The position numbers and the translations under genes are program-made. Positions 36,219 to 46,321 of a stretch of DNA of 64,000 nucleotides are shown here, piece by piece. Every line of letters starts with the position of its first letter. The stretch's first letter is position 1. Origin of the DNA: Bacteroidia bacterium. GTDB taxonomy: Bacteria > Bacteroidota > Bacteroidia > 2-12-FULL-35-15. Below the pieces are notes generated by a model. That model worked only from the letters and a program-made list of their open reading frames with translations. It was not told the origin of the DNA and ran no database searches. The stretch spans positions 23,643 through 87,642 of the forward strand of contig JAGVJJ010000024.1 of assembly GCA_020051175.1 (NCBI GenBank), in the 5' to 3' direction.

Positions 36219-38303
36219 TTGACTTTTAAAAGACATACCGTAACTGCAGCCCTGCCCTATGCAAACGGGCCTGTGCATATTGGACATCTGGCAGGCTGCT
36301 ATTTACCTGCTGATATTTACGTGCGTTACCTTCGTTTGAAGGGCGAAGATGTGAAATTTATTTGCGGCTCTGATGAGCATGGTGTGCCCATTACCATCAA
36401 AGCAAAAAAAGAGGGCATTACACCCCAACAGGTAGTAGATAAATATCACAAGCTCATGGGCGATGCATTTAAGGATTTTGGTATATCGTTTGACATTTAT
36501 TCCCGAACATCTTCTAAAACGCATCATGAAACCGCATCGGAGTTTTTTAAAAAACTTTATGATAAAGGGGTTTTTAAGGAGGAAGTAACCGAGCAATATT
36601 TTGATGAGAAGGCAAATCAGTTTCTTGCCGACCGTTATATTGTAGGCACCTGTCCTAAATGCGGCAATGAGAATGCTTATGGCGATCAATGCGAAAAGTG
36701 TGGCAGTACATTAAATGCAACTGATTTAATCAATCCAAAATCAACATTGTCGGGCGAAAAGCCGGTACTTAAAAAAACCAAAAACTGGTTTTTGCCTTTG
36801 GATAAAATGCAACCACAGATTGAGGCTTATATTGATTCACATAAAGAGTGGAAATCAAACGTGTTCGGACAGTGTAAAAGCTGGTTGAATGCAGGCTTAC
36901 AACCTCGTGCGATGACGCGTGATTTGGACTGGGGTGTAAAGGTGCCGGTTGACGGTGCCGATGGTAAAGTGCTCTATGTGTGGTTTGATGCACCTATTGG
37001 CTATATTTCCGCAACAAAGGAACTGTTTATGCAGCACAATGACGGCATAAATACCCTCTCCCCTGAGGGGAGAGCTGGAGAGGGGTGGGAAAAATACTGG
37101 CGGGATAAGGAAAGCAGGCTGGTGCATTTTATCGGTAAGGACAATATTGTTTTTCATTGCATCATATTCCCTGCAATGCTCATGGCAGAGGGTTCGTTTA
37201 TTGTGCCGGATAATGTTCCTGCCAATGAATTTCTGAACCTGGAAGGTGATAAAATATCCACTTCGCGCAATTGGGCGGTATGGCTTCATGAATACCTGCT
37301 GGAATTTAAAGACAAGCAGGATACCCTTCGTTATACATTGTGCTCGAATGCCCCGGAAACAAAGGATAATGACTTTACCTGGAAGGATTTTCAGGCAAAA
37401 AATAATAATGAGCTGGTTGCTATTCTTGGTAACTTTGTAAACCGCACATTGGTACTTACCCATAAGTATTACAATGGTAAAGTGCCGGAAACGCTGGAAT
37501 ATACCAAAAGCGATATTCTGCTGCTGGAGGAAATAAGCAAGTTCCCTGACAAGATTGCTGCAAGTATTGAACAGTACCGCTTTCGCGAAGCACTGTCCGA
37601 ACTGATGAACCTTGCACGTTCCGGTAACAAATACCTGGCAGATAATGAGCCCTGGACGCTCATAAAAACCGATGAGAAAAGGGTGCAAACCATCATGAAC
37701 ATTTCATTGCAGATAGCTGCTAATCTTGCTGTGGTAATGGAACCGTTTTTACCTTTTACTTCAAAAAGATTAGGCGGAATGCTGAACCTGAACCCGTCTT
37801 TAAAATGGAACGATGCTAAGCGTACGGACCTCTTGCTTGCAGGCCACCAGATAAATGCAGCCAGCCTGTTGTTTGAGAAAATTGAAGACGAAGCAATAAG
37901 CGCGCAGGTACAAAAGCTTGCGGATTCTAAAAAAGCCAATGAAGCAGCTGGTAAGGCTATTGAACCTTCCAAAGCTGAAACTTCTTTTGATGACTTTAGT
38001 AAAATGGACATCAGGGTGGGTACAATTTTGGAGGCCGAGCGCGTTCCTAAAACGGATAAGCTCCTGAAGCTATTGATTGATACAGGTTTCGATACGCGTA
38101 CAGTTGTTTCCGGTATTGCTGCGTATTATAAACCAGAAGATATTATCGGTCAGCAGGTATCCATACTGGTGAACCTGGCACCACGTAAAATAAAAGGCAT
38201 CGAAAGCAAGGGGATGATTTTAATGGCAGAGAACAGTGCCGGAGAGTTGAGTTTTGTTTCTCCATTAAAGCCAAATGTGAACAATGGTTCTGGGATAAAA
38301 TAA
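36219..38303 (+). CDS. metG: Methionyl-tRNA synthetase
   Basis: This 694-residue protein appears to start at a TTG ([20 protein letters not shown]). The HIGH motif is [12 protein letters not shown], the zinc knuckle is [17 protein letters not shown], the KMSKS loop appears as KISTSRNW, and the C-terminal EMAP/tRNA-binding domain (about 580-694) begins [15 protein letters not shown]. It charges tRNA-Met in the cytoplasm. Odd feature: residues about 279-291 ([13 protein letters not shown]) are encoded by an inserted palindromic repeat, yet the frame stays open. Confidence 0.98.
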   Translation: MTFKRHTVTAALPYANGPVHIGHLAGCYLPADIYVRYLRLKGEDVKFICGSDEHGVPITIKAKKEGITPQQVVDKYHKLMGDAFKDFGISFDIYSRTSSKTHHETASEFFKKLYDKGVFKEEVTEQYFDEKANQFLADRYIVGTCPKCGNENAYGDQCEKCGSTLNATDLINPKSTLSGEKPVLKKTKNWFLPLDKMQPQIEAYIDSHKEWKSNVFGQCKSWLNAGLQPRAMTRDLDWGVKVPVDGADGKVLYVWFDAPIGYISATKELFMQHNDGINTLSPEGRAGEGWEKYWRDKESRLVHFIGKDNIVFHCIIFPAMLMAEGSFIVPDNVPANEFLNLEGDKISTSRNWAVWLHEYLLEFKDKQDTLRYTLCSNAPETKDNDFTWKDFQAKNNNELVAILGNFVNRTLVLTHKYYNGKVPETLEYTKSDILLLEEISKFPDKIAASIEQYRFREALSELMNLARSGNKYLADNEPWTLIKTDEKRVQTIMNISLQIAANLAVVMEPFLPFTSKRLGGMLNLNPSLKWNDAKRTDLLLAGHQINAASLLFEKIEDEAISAQVQKLADSKKANEAAGKAIEPSKAETSFDDFSKMDIRVGTILEAERVPKTDKLLKLLIDTGFDTRTVVSGIAAYYKPEDIIGQQVSILVNLAPRKIKGIESKGMILMAENSAGELSFVSPLKPNVNNGSGIK
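37054..37089. repeat. CTCTCCCCT palindromic repeat inside metG
   Basis: Arms CTCTCCCCT (37056-37064) and AGGGGAGAG (37066-37074), then CTGGAGAGGGGTGGG. It is translated in frame as [10 protein letters not shown] within metG. A sister copy lies at 61381-61415 in the 908-residue surface protein gene. The family is dispersed in Bacteroidota genomes. Confidence 0.82.
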
Positions 38304-38428
38304 AACTGGATATCCTTTCTTCAGGGAAAGAGAGTTTTTTGTTCTTTTTAAAAAAAGAAGCAAATTTTTTTTCATTTTCCTGTATTCTTTTTCCTGGTTG
38401 GGCGTTATTAGGTTAAAACCATACTCCC

Positions 38429-40801
38429 ATGAAAACGCTCGGAACTTACATACTTGTTTTTATACTGTGTGTTGCTGCATTAGTATGTACTTCACAGAAT
38501 TATTCTGGAATATGCACTCTTGGTGATATAAAAGCAGGTACGAACCTGTCAGGCCGGGATACGATCTTGCTGGATTGTTCCCATGTAAATGAAAAAAAAA
38601 TCCGTCCGCACTCTGATAAACTCAATACCTTCAAATGCTTTGTGCTTGAGGGTAACCCCAGGAATGGTGAATGGGAGCAGCTTTTCGAAGATATAAAAAA
38701 TTTGCAATCGGCTAAAAGTATTGTTTTTTGTGCCAACAATTTTACAGCCTTGCCATACGGGGTTGAGAAACTTTCAAATTCACTGGAAAACCTTTCCATT
38801 TGCTATAATGATAAAATCGACTATTATCTTGTTGCTGAGCAGTTGCCTGAATTGCCCAATATAAGAGAGCTTTCACTGGATGTAAATTCTGTGTTTGATT
38901 TGCCCGAAGGTGTTTTTTTTCAGGAAAATATCACTAAGTTGGCTTTAATGAGCAGGGTCGTGAAAAATACATCCGGCAACATTAAACCAGCTGTGTATGA
39001 CTTTTACGTAGCCGGGAACAGGAATTCTGTTCTGTCAGTAAAGTATGTTTCTTTTGCCGGGACTATTGATAACGGAGAGTATGATGAACTCCACAAGTAT
39101 TTCAGTTTATTGAACAAAAAGCCGGATACAGGAGTTGTTCAAAATAGTCAGGCACTTCCTGAAACTTTATATACACCGGAATACAGGTACGTGAAACCTC
39201 CTATACAGGGTTTGGATGTAGTGCGCGAATTGAATACAATTAACCCGGCTGTTGAAAATGTGCTGACCTACCCTTCGGGTACAAGAATCCTGGTTCCCCA
39301 GAATGCTTTTATGGATGCAAATGGTAAACCGGTTTCAGGGAATGTCACATTCAGCTATCGCGAATTCCGTGATCCTGTAGACTTCCTGGTGAGTGGGATC
39401 CCAATGAAATACGACAGTGGCGGCACGGTCAGTAATTTTGAATCGGCAGGAATGTTTGAATTGTATGCAAGTGCCGGAAACGAGCCTTTGAAATTGATGC
39501 CGGGTAAACAGATAAAAATGGATTTTGTAGCAACAAGTGAAGATTCGACATACAATTTTTATTCATACAATGACAGTACCGGAAATTGGGAATATAAAGG
39601 TAAACCGCAAGCACAAAGAAAAGATGAAAAAATAAAGGCGAAAGTTTTGTCGGATGCTTATATGCAGTATAGGTGGCTATTGCAGAGCCGCCCGTTGAGA
39701 AAGGATTCTACAGGGCTTAACCTGCGTTTTGAAAGCTTTGATTATCTCTATACATGCCGGCTGGATACAAATTACAGGAATAAAGTTTTCAGGTACGGTG
39801 AGGGAGGGAAACATCATTCCAGGCGGCTGACAAATCTTGTCAGGATTGTTCGGGTAAGAAAAAACAAGCAGGGTGAAATCGTATTTAAAGTTAAGTTTGA
39901 TTCGGAAGCGCACCCGGAAATGCAGGTGTTTAATAACTTATACTTTTTGCTGGCCGACAATGTTTCCATAAACGAGTTTAAGAAAGAGTTTTGCAATAAA
40001 AAATTTTACAATGATATCCGTGTATACAGGAGCGGGGACGGCATTGAACTAAAATTAAAAGGGATAAAAATTTTTAAGAGTATCAACGCTGAACTTGTTA
40101 CAATGAATGATAAAGGCGAAATAAAAGCTGCAAAAGATGCCAGGAACCGCATGAAACAGTATGACGCCCAGCTGAAAAGGAAAGCGCGCGATTTTAAAAG
40201 AGGAAGAAGAGATGTGTATTGTTACGAACCTCCTGTTTTTATTACTGACCCGCTTGAATTAAGTATGTATGCCTTTAATGAAACTAAAAAATACATGAGC
40301 AAAGAGGAGAGTAAAATGGACTATAATACATGGATTTGTTACTTCAACCAGGTTATGGAAAATGAAAGGCTTGCTGTTTCAAATGCTGAGGTGTCGCAGG
40401 AAAATCTTGTTCGTAGCCTTCAGTTGGACAATATGGGTATTTTCAATTGCGACCAGATACAGCGGTTGCAAAACCCCGTGGAGATATTCGCCAGTTACAA
40501 CAAATTGAATAATGGTAAACTTTCCCCGGAATCGATATACATTATTGATAAAAAAATAAATGCCGTGCTGCAGTACAATGGTTATAGAGGCTATGGGCCG
40601 GATAAAATAGCCTTTAGCAACAATCCGGATGCACAAAACGTTTTGCTGGCAATCAATAAGGATGGTACAATGGCCATATACAGACCAGAAAATTTTAAAG
40701 AAAATACATTTACGGATAAAACAAAATTCACATTCCGTGTGGAGGAGCTGGGAAACAAATATGCTAACGTAGGCGAACTAAAGAAAAGTATCGGATTATA
40801 G
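38429..40801 (+). CDS. Large secreted protein, unknown function
   Basis: This 790-residue protein has a signal peptide (MKTLGTYILVFILCVAALVC, cleavage near SQN). Residues about 75-190 have the LxxLxx spacing of degenerate leucine-rich repeats (LSNSLENLSICYNDKIDYYL). A beta-rich domain at about 290-400 with VPQNAFMDANGKPVSGNVTF and DFLVSGIPMKY recurs in uncharacterised Bacteroidota secreted proteins. The last ~380 residues are charged and not recognised. It has no sorting tail, so it is probably periplasmic or outer-membrane bound. Confidence 0.75.
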   Translation: MKTLGTYILVFILCVAALVCTSQNYSGICTLGDIKAGTNLSGRDTILLDCSHVNEKKIRPHSDKLNTFKCFVLEGNPRNGEWEQLFEDIKNLQSAKSIVFCANNFTALPYGVEKLSNSLENLSICYNDKIDYYLVAEQLPELPNIRELSLDVNSVFDLPEGVFFQENITKLALMSRVVKNTSGNIKPAVYDFYVAGNRNSVLSVKYVSFAGTIDNGEYDELHKYFSLLNKKPDTGVVQNSQALPETLYTPEYRYVKPPIQGLDVVRELNTINPAVENVLTYPSGTRILVPQNAFMDANGKPVSGNVTFSYREFRDPVDFLVSGIPMKYDSGGTVSNFESAGMFELYASAGNEPLKLMPGKQIKMDFVATSEDSTYNFYSYNDSTGNWEYKGKPQAQRKDEKIKAKVLSDAYMQYRWLLQSRPLRKDSTGLNLRFESFDYLYTCRLDTNYRNKVFRYGEGGKHHSRRLTNLVRIVRVRKNKQGEIVFKVKFDSEAHPEMQVFNNLYFLLADNVSINEFKKEFCNKKFYNDIRVYRSGDGIELKLKGIKIFKSINAELVTMNDKGEIKAAKDARNRMKQYDAQLKRKARDFKRGRRDVYCYEPPVFITDPLELSMYAFNETKKYMSKEESKMDYNTWICYFNQVMENERLAVSNAEVSQENLVRSLQLDNMGIFNCDQIQRLQNPVEIFASYNKLNNGKLSPESIYIIDKKINAVLQYNGYRGYGPDKIAFSNNPDAQNVLLAINKDGTMAIYRPENFKENTFTDKTKFTFRVEELGNKYANVGELKKSIGL

Positions 40802-40852
40802 GGGATAAGTTGCTATTTTTGCACTCCTTTACTATAGCTATACTTTACCGTG

Positions 40853-43015
40853 ATGAAAAGATTTTTATTGATTTTTCCGATTGCCTTTTGCTTTACTCTT
40901 TATTGCAGTGCTCAAAACAAGCTCCTCACTATGGAGGATGCGATCATAAAACAAAAAACTTCACTGGCCCCTGCTAAAATGAGGCAGTTGATGTGGGTAA
41001 AAGGTTCCAATAATTTTTCTTTTGTGGATACCTTAAACAATAGTGATGTACTGTTGCTTGGCAATGCTGAGAATAACAAGCAGCCTGCTAAAATTATTTT
41101 AACTCTTGTTGAGCTCAATCAATACTTAGGGCAATTGCACCTGAACTCCTTGAAGCAGTTTCCTGTTCTTCAATGGAAAAGTGCAAGTCAGTTTACATTC
41201 GAAGCAGAGAAAAAATCACTGGTATATGATGTTAAAGAAAAAAGGCTGGTAGTTGAAGCCAACCGTGATTTTGGTGCAGAAGCCGAAAACAAAGATGTGG
41301 CTGACAAAACAAATTATGTCGCTTATACGATCAAAAATAATTTATTTGTTTATGACGGTAAGGAAAATTTAATTGTTACAAACGATGCGAATGAGAACAT
41401 TGTAAATGGTAAATCTGTTCACCGTGAAGAATTTGGGATTGTGAAAGGTACATTCTGGTCGCCAAATGGTAGCCTGCTTGCGTTCTATCGCATGGATCAA
41501 ACTATGGTTACGGATTATCCTATTGTTGACTGGACCGTAAGGCCTGCCAAAAATAATATGATCAAATATCCTATGGCCGGGGATACCAGCCACCAGGTTA
41601 CGGTTGGTGTTTACAATGTAAGGACCGGCAAAACTGTATTTCTGAAAACAGATGGCCCGAAAGACCAGTACCTTACAAACATCGCCTGGAGCCCTGATGA
41701 ACAGACCGTTTATATTGCAGTTTTAAACCGTGATCAAAACCATCTGAAATTAAATGCCTACAATGCAGCTACAGGCCTTTTAGAAAGGACTTTATTCGAA
41801 GAAAAAGATGAAAAATATGTGCAGCCCAAACACCCTTTGGTATTCGTTCCAAAGCACCCGGACCAGTTTGTGTGGCAATCGGAACGCGATGGTTATAACC
41901 ATTTGTATTTGTATGACATTACCGGTAAACTGCTAAAACAGCTTACGAAGGGCAATTGGGTAGTAACTGATTTTGCCGGTTTTGATGAAAGGGGTGTGGT
42001 GGCTTTTTATTCATCAACAGCTGAAAGTCCTGTAACAAGGAACTTTTACAGTGTAGATCTTAAAAAGGGAAATATACAGAGAATAACATCCGGTGATGGT
42101 ACCCATACTGTTATGCTCAATAGTAAAGCCAATTACATAATTGATAATTTTCAAAGCGCCTCAATCCCGCGTGAGATTGTGGTTTATACGGTTAAAGGTA
42201 AAAAGGTACAAACAATAAAACAGGCCGAAAATCCACTGAAAGATTTTAAGCTGGGACAGATGAGCCTTTTCAAATTGAAATCGGACGCGGGCGATGATTT
42301 GCATTGCAGGATGTTTAAACCGGTTGATTTTGATTCAACAAAAAAATACCCTGCTATTGTTTATTTGTATGGCGGCCCCAATGTTCAGCTGGTGAACAAT
42401 ACCTGGAACGGGGGAGGTGATTTGTGGTTCCAGTACATGGCAGAACGCGGATTTGTAGTGTTTACTATGGACAGCCGCGGAAGTGCTAACCGTGGAAAAT
42501 CCTTTGAGCAAGCAACATTCCAGCATCTTGGAACTGTAGAAATGCGTGATCAGGTTGTTGGGATAAATTACGTGAAAAGCCTGAAATACGTAGATGCCGG
42601 CCGCATGGGACTGATGGGGTGGAGCTATGGTGGCTTTATGACCAGTTCCATTATGACCCGCTACCCGGATTTGTTTAAGGCTGCTGTAGCGGGCGGACCA
42701 GTTATTGACTGGAGCTATTATGAGATAATGTATACCGAGCGCTATATGGATACGCCCCAAGCCAACCCTGATGGATACAAGGAGTCAAATGTGCTGAATT
42801 ATGTAGATAATTTAAAGGGAAAATTGATGTTGATACACGGAAGTGCTGATAATGTAGTGGTTTGGCAGCACAGTATCCAGTTTCTGAGAACATGCGTTGA
42901 TAAAGGCAAACAAGTGGATTACTTTGTTTATCCCGGCCATGAGCACAATGTACTAGGCAAGGATAGGGTACATCTGTTCAATAAAATAAGTGATTATTTT
43001 ATACAAAATCTGTAA
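40853..43015 (+). CDS. S9-family peptidase, dipeptidyl peptidase IV-like
   Basis: From the ATG at 40853 (a GTG lies one codon earlier) the protein has 720 residues. The order is a signal peptide (MKRFLLIFPIAFCFTLYCSA), a DPP-IV-type beta-propeller (about 70-480; REEFGIVKGTFWSPNGSLLA), and an alpha/beta hydrolase with nucleophile GWSYGGFM (about 600), Asp in HGSADNVVVW and His in YPGHEHNVLG. It removes N-terminal dipeptides from peptides in the periplasm or at the surface. It follows the 790-residue secreted protein gene by about 50 bases. Confidence 0.95.
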   Translation: MKRFLLIFPIAFCFTLYCSAQNKLLTMEDAIIKQKTSLAPAKMRQLMWVKGSNNFSFVDTLNNSDVLLLGNAENNKQPAKIILTLVELNQYLGQLHLNSLKQFPVLQWKSASQFTFEAEKKSLVYDVKEKRLVVEANRDFGAEAENKDVADKTNYVAYTIKNNLFVYDGKENLIVTNDANENIVNGKSVHREEFGIVKGTFWSPNGSLLAFYRMDQTMVTDYPIVDWTVRPAKNNMIKYPMAGDTSHQVTVGVYNVRTGKTVFLKTDGPKDQYLTNIAWSPDEQTVYIAVLNRDQNHLKLNAYNAATGLLERTLFEEKDEKYVQPKHPLVFVPKHPDQFVWQSERDGYNHLYLYDITGKLLKQLTKGNWVVTDFAGFDERGVVAFYSSTAESPVTRNFYSVDLKKGNIQRITSGDGTHTVMLNSKANYIIDNFQSASIPREIVVYTVKGKKVQTIKQAENPLKDFKLGQMSLFKLKSDAGDDLHCRMFKPVDFDSTKKYPAIVYLYGGPNVQLVNNTWNGGGDLWFQYMAERGFVVFTMDSRGSANRGKSFEQATFQHLGTVEMRDQVVGINYVKSLKYVDAGRMGLMGWSYGGFMTSSIMTRYPDLFKAAVAGGPVIDWSYYEIMYTERYMDTPQANPDGYKESNVLNYVDNLKGKLMLIHGSADNVVVWQHSIQFLRTCVDKGKQVDYFVYPGHEHNVLGKDRVHLFNKISDYFIQNL

Positions 43016-43166
43016 TCCGGAAAAGTAGATAATAGTGTATTGACTGGAAAGAAGGTTTGATGGGTTTCTTCTCTGTAAACAAGTCAATGGTGTCGAGGTT
43101 ATCACCATGCACTAATGGTCGTGGCTTTAAAAATACTATCTAATTCGTAAATTTCACGGTATTTGT

Positions 43167-43197
43167 TTTGCAAATATAGGCTAATTAGGTAATTTTA
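43167..43197 (+). promoter_or_regulatory. Promoter of the interrupted tRNA-Arg gene
   Basis: A -33 TTTG (43167-43170) is separated by 19 bases from TAATTTTA (43190-43197), which is seven of eight bases of the Bacteroidota -7 box. It lies 11 bases upstream of the tRNA fragment. Confidence 0.6.
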
Positions 43198-43207
43198 CTC
43201 TCCATAT

Positions 43208-43250
43208 GGCATCGTAGTTCAATGGATAGAACGGAAGTTTCCTAAACTTT
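43208..43250 (+). pseudogene. tRNA-Arg(CCT) 5' fragment, interrupted after the anticodon stem
   Basis: The 43 bases read as a tRNA: 5' acceptor strand GGCATCG, T8-A9, D-stem GTTC/GAAC, and a complete anticodon arm GAAGT-TTCCTAA-ACTTT with anticodon CCT. After that, no variable loop, T-arm or 3' acceptor strand follows; the next bases (TTCTCACCTTTACC) cannot form them. It shares CGTAGTTCAATGGATAGAA and TTTCCTAAA with the complete tRNA-Arg(CCT) at 60141. It is best read as the left attachment site of the integrated element. Confidence 0.82.
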
Positions 43251-43410
43251 TTCTCACCTTTACCCCCGATATAGAAATTTCTAATCATTTCAAATTCAAG
43301 CCTTTTAGTTGCAAGGGATTGGAATTTTTAAGGAGTTTTCTCTATTAATTGCAAATCCGTCTCACAAATATCTCACAAATTTGTTTGACTAAATTTAAGG
43401 GGGGAAAACC

Positions 43411-44844
43411 ATGAGATATACTATAAATTTTGATTGTAAAACGCATCACATTAGTAAGGATAAAAAAATTCCTATCCTGCTTCGTGTTTCTATTAATGGC
43501 GTACATGATTACCTGAATACAGGAAAAAGGATTAAAGAAATACACTACGATAAAGAGAATAAAAGTGTTAAGTCAGGAATATCGGGATTTAGTACAATCA
43601 CCTCTTTTATTGACCGCCAAAAAGTAAGGGTTGAAAACATCATTAGCGATTTTGAAAAGAAAGACGAAGTTGCAACTATTTCAAAAGTTAAGGAAATCTA
43701 CGAGCAGGAAACAGGAAAAGTAAAATCCGATTGCTTTTATAATTACGTTGAAGAAACGATTAAGTGGGAACAAGCAAATACAGAAATAAGCGAGAATACG
43801 TTAGTACATTATGGAACCCATCTTAAAAAGCTAAAAGAATACAGAAATAAACTTACCATTCACGATATTAATAAGGCGTTTCTTGAAAAATATAAATCTC
43901 ATATTTTAGATACGTTAGGACAAGCCAACAATACTGCATACCATGCTATGTGTTTTCTTCGGAAATACACAAAAAAATTGTTTGACGATGGCAAAATCAA
44001 ACCATATCCTTTTGCAAAATTTCAGGTTGGAAGCCCTTTTGAAGTAGAACGAGATTACTTAGAGCCGGAAGAACTAACGAAACTACACGATATATACGAC
44101 AGCCTGGAATTGACCAAAATTACACGGACTGCTAAAAGTAAATACACCAAATATAAAGAGTTTAACGTTGGAGAAAAATATCAGGAGATATTGAGATATT
44201 TTTTAGTTGCCTGTTATACCGGTTTAAGACATTCCGATATAAAAACATTACGGAGAGAACATATAAAAGGAAGGTTCATTGTAAAGGAAATGGTAAAGGG
44301 AAGAGAGGGACGAAGAAAAACGGTGAGAATACCGATTAGAAAGCGGCTTTTTTCTTTATTGGATATGAGTAATCCAACTGGGAAAATTTTTGAAAATCCG
44401 GTAATGGAAGATGCTCAAACAAATAAATATCTAAAAACTATTATGGCACTTCCAGCGGTCAAGATAGAAAAACATATTACGTTTCATTGTGCCCGCCATT
44501 CCTTTGCAATAATTTCCCTTCTGTTAGGGATAAAAATAGAAGTTGTAAGCGATATTTTAGGGCATTCTGAGCTGACTACTACCCAAAGATATGCGAGGGT
44601 GGTAGATATGTTGCGGGAGCAGGAAATGAATAAGTGGGATAAAATGGCAAAAGAAGAATTTAACTCTGACAATTCTCACGCAATTATTTGTCCCGGTTGT
44701 GAAAATATCGTTCTCCGATTGGAAAAAAGTGTTATTGCGCTTAATAAGATCCCTTTGATTTGCCCTTATTGTTCTACTTCTTTCTCTCATAATTTGAAAG
44801 GAATAGTACCGGAATTAAGTACAAAACTACCGGAATACTCGTAG
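43411..44844 (+). CDS. Tyrosine-type site-specific recombinase with C-terminal zinc ribbon
   Basis: This 477-residue integrase has a strong ribosome-binding site (AAGGGGGG) just before its ATG. The N-terminal arm and SAM-like core-binding domains precede the catalytic domain, where Arg (CYTGLRHSDI), HxxR (FHCARHSFA), and His and Tyr (LGHSELTTTQRYARV) are all present. Unusual for Bacteroidota integrases is a C-terminal extension after the Tyr with two CxxC pairs (CPGCENI and CPYCSTS) that should bind zinc. It lies about 160 bases inside the left end, next to the truncated tRNA. Confidence 0.95.
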   Translation: MRYTINFDCKTHHISKDKKIPILLRVSINGVHDYLNTGKRIKEIHYDKENKSVKSGISGFSTITSFIDRQKVRVENIISDFEKKDEVATISKVKEIYEQETGKVKSDCFYNYVEETIKWEQANTEISENTLVHYGTHLKKLKEYRNKLTIHDINKAFLEKYKSHILDTLGQANNTAYHAMCFLRKYTKKLFDDGKIKPYPFAKFQVGSPFEVERDYLEPEELTKLHDIYDSLELTKITRTAKSKYTKYKEFNVGEKYQEILRYFLVACYTGLRHSDIKTLRREHIKGRFIVKEMVKGREGRRKTVRIPIRKRLFSLLDMSNPTGKIFENPVMEDAQTNKYLKTIMALPAVKIEKHITFHCARHSFAIISLLLGIKIEVVSDILGHSELTTTQRYARVVDMLREQEMNKWDKMAKEEFNSDNSHAIICPGCENIVLRLEKSVIALNKIPLICPYCSTSFSHNLKGIVPELSTKLPEYS

Positions 44845-45164
44845 TAATAGATAATATGAACTTGAATAAGCGTGTATAATACCCGTATAAGCAAGTATTA
44901 CCTTTTGTTGTACTAAAAGCCTCTTTTTATCCCTTATAGTTCATTAAAAGGTAATTCAATACGTTTAAATAGTGTTATAAGTGTGCCGATTTATTTCTCT
45001 AACAGCTCGTTGGAGAATTAATTTTAATTGGGAGGTAATTAATTTCTTGGTGAAAGATGAATTTATACCATTTTGTACAAGGAAAAGTATCTTTTTCAAA
45101 GATTTGATTGTTCAAAATGTTATGTAGGAAAGAAACAAAATGTACTTGTAAAACAGCAATAATA
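44845..45164. other. Spacer without a gene, one hairpin
   Basis: This 320-base AT-rich stretch follows the integrase and has no convincing reading frame. It contains GTATAA words repeated near 44871-44890, which could be integrase arm sites, and an imperfect copy of the CTCCAACA...TGTTGGAG hairpin near 44996-45018, followed by TTAATTTT. I see nothing else. Confidence 0.5.
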
Positions 45165-46214
45165 TTATTTATTAGCTTTTTTATTGTTCTTTAGTTCGGC
45201 TGTGATATGTTTTTCCAATTCTTGCGCAGAGGGAAGTTGTCCTGTTAATTTTTTAGGCAAACTTTTAGTAAGCTGGTAATTTGCTACGCCAATGGGCTTT
45301 TCTATACCCTTTAAAGCGTATTCTACCTCAATATGGTCTTTTTCAGCACATAAGATGATTCCAATAGAAGGATTTTCATTTTCCATTTTCACCTGCTCAT
45401 CAAGCAAGTTCAAATAGAAGTTCATTTTGCCTGCGTATTCTGGTAAAAAACCGCCTGCTTTTAATTCAATAGCAACAAGGCAGCGTAGTTTTCTGTGATA
45501 GAAAAGTAAGTCAACAAAATATTCTTTCTTTCCAAGAGAAACTTTATGCTGATTCCCGATAAAAGCAAAACCATAGCCTAACTCCATAATTAAGCGTTTT
45601 ACCTTCTCAATCATTTTATTTTCAAGCACTCTTTCCAGCGTTGGCTCTTTAATACCCAAAAACTCTAAATTATAATTGCTTTTCATCGCCTCATCTGCCT
45701 GCTCTGCAAGATGGGTTGGTAAAGCCTTTTTAAAATTGTGTTGCTTTGGATTTTTTAGGTGATTTTCGTAAGAATTGGCTTTTATAAAATTGAGCAATAC
45801 ATTACGGCTCCACCCCATTTGTGCTGTAGATTTCAAGTAATATTCACGCTCCTTATTGTCCTTTATTTTGGACATAATCAGAATATTTTGTCCCCAGGGA
45901 ATTTCTCCAACAAGTTGTTGGAGTTTTGGGTAATCCTTGTACTCCATGAACAATTGGCGCATATACCAAAGATTTTGGACAGAATAGCCGGTAGTATTTC
46001 CATACTCACCTTGCAAATCATTTGCCAGTTGTTCCACTATTGATTTGCCCCATCCAAATTTTTCTTGTTTTTCTACAATAGATCTACCGATATTAAAATA
46101 GAGCATTATTAGGTCGGTATTGACAGACCGAGCTACCTGTATTTTCGCAGCTTGTATTTTCTGCTTTACTTCATTTAAAAGCTTGCCGTAATCCTTATCT
46201 ACCAATACTTTCAT
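45165..46214 (-). CDS. DUF1016/YhcG-type PDDEXK nuclease-domain protein
   Basis: This 349-residue protein has the standard length. The N-terminal part (about 1-180) has the DUF1016_N pattern ARSVNTDLIMLYFNIGRSI and QNLWYMRQLF. The C-terminal PDDEXK domain has the acidic strand EYFVDLLFYHRKLRCLVAIELKAG, with Asp and ExK ligands in place. Family members are predicted nucleases found in multiple copies near mobile or defence genes; the best-studied relatives are poorly understood. The gene lies at the end of the element operon but 108 bases from it. It has matching hairpins upstream, downstream and inside, suggesting it may move or be regulated on its own. Confidence 0.88.
   Translation of the reverse strand: MKVLVDKDYGKLLNEVKQKIQAAKIQVARSVNTDLIMLYFNIGRSIVEKQEKFGWGKSIVEQLANDLQGEYGNTTGYSVQNLWYMRQLFMEYKDYPKLQQLVGEIPWGQNILIMSKIKDNKEREYYLKSTAQMGWSRNVLLNFIKANSYENHLKNPKQHNFKKALPTHLAEQADEAMKSNYNLEFLGIKEPTLERVLENKMIEKVKRLIMELGYGFAFIGNQHKVSLGKKEYFVDLLFYHRKLRCLVAIELKAGGFLPEYAGKMNFYLNLLDEQVKMENENPSIGIILCAEKDHIEVEYALKGIEKPIGVANYQLTKSLPKKLTGQLPSAQELEKHITAELKNNKKANK
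45905..45923. repeat. Internal copy of the CTCCAACA/TGTTGGAG palindrome
   Basis: CTCCAACAAGTTGTTGGAG is a perfect palindrome apart from one central base, inside the DUF1016 gene where it encodes LQQLV. It matches the hairpin upstream of the same gene. Confidence 0.8.
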
Positions 46215-46227
46215 CTTTGTTCCTATT

Positions 46228-46248
46228 TCTCCAACAGGTTGTTGGAGA
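46228..46248. repeat. Hairpin upstream of the DUF1016 gene
   Basis: TCTCCAACA and TGTTGGAGA form a perfect 9-bp stem around GGT. It ends 14 bases before the ATG of the nuclease gene, in the leader. It is followed by TTTAATTTT, as is its imperfect partner downstream of the gene near 44996. Confidence 0.82.
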
Positions 46249-46321
46249 TTTAATTTTTTGTAAAATTACTTAAATTTGAATAAACCTATATATTTTAATT
46301 GAACGCAATTAAAAGGAGAAA

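Noticed and set aside
36897..37688. A 263-codon minus-strand frame inside metG
   Set aside because: Shadow of metG, whose motifs are all present on the plus strand.
38320..38385. A/T-rich inverted sequence after metG as a terminator
   Set aside because: The pairing is weak and consists mostly of A- and T-runs.
43208..43250. A functional tRNA-Arg at the left end
   Set aside because: No T-arm or 3' acceptor strand follows the anticodon arm.
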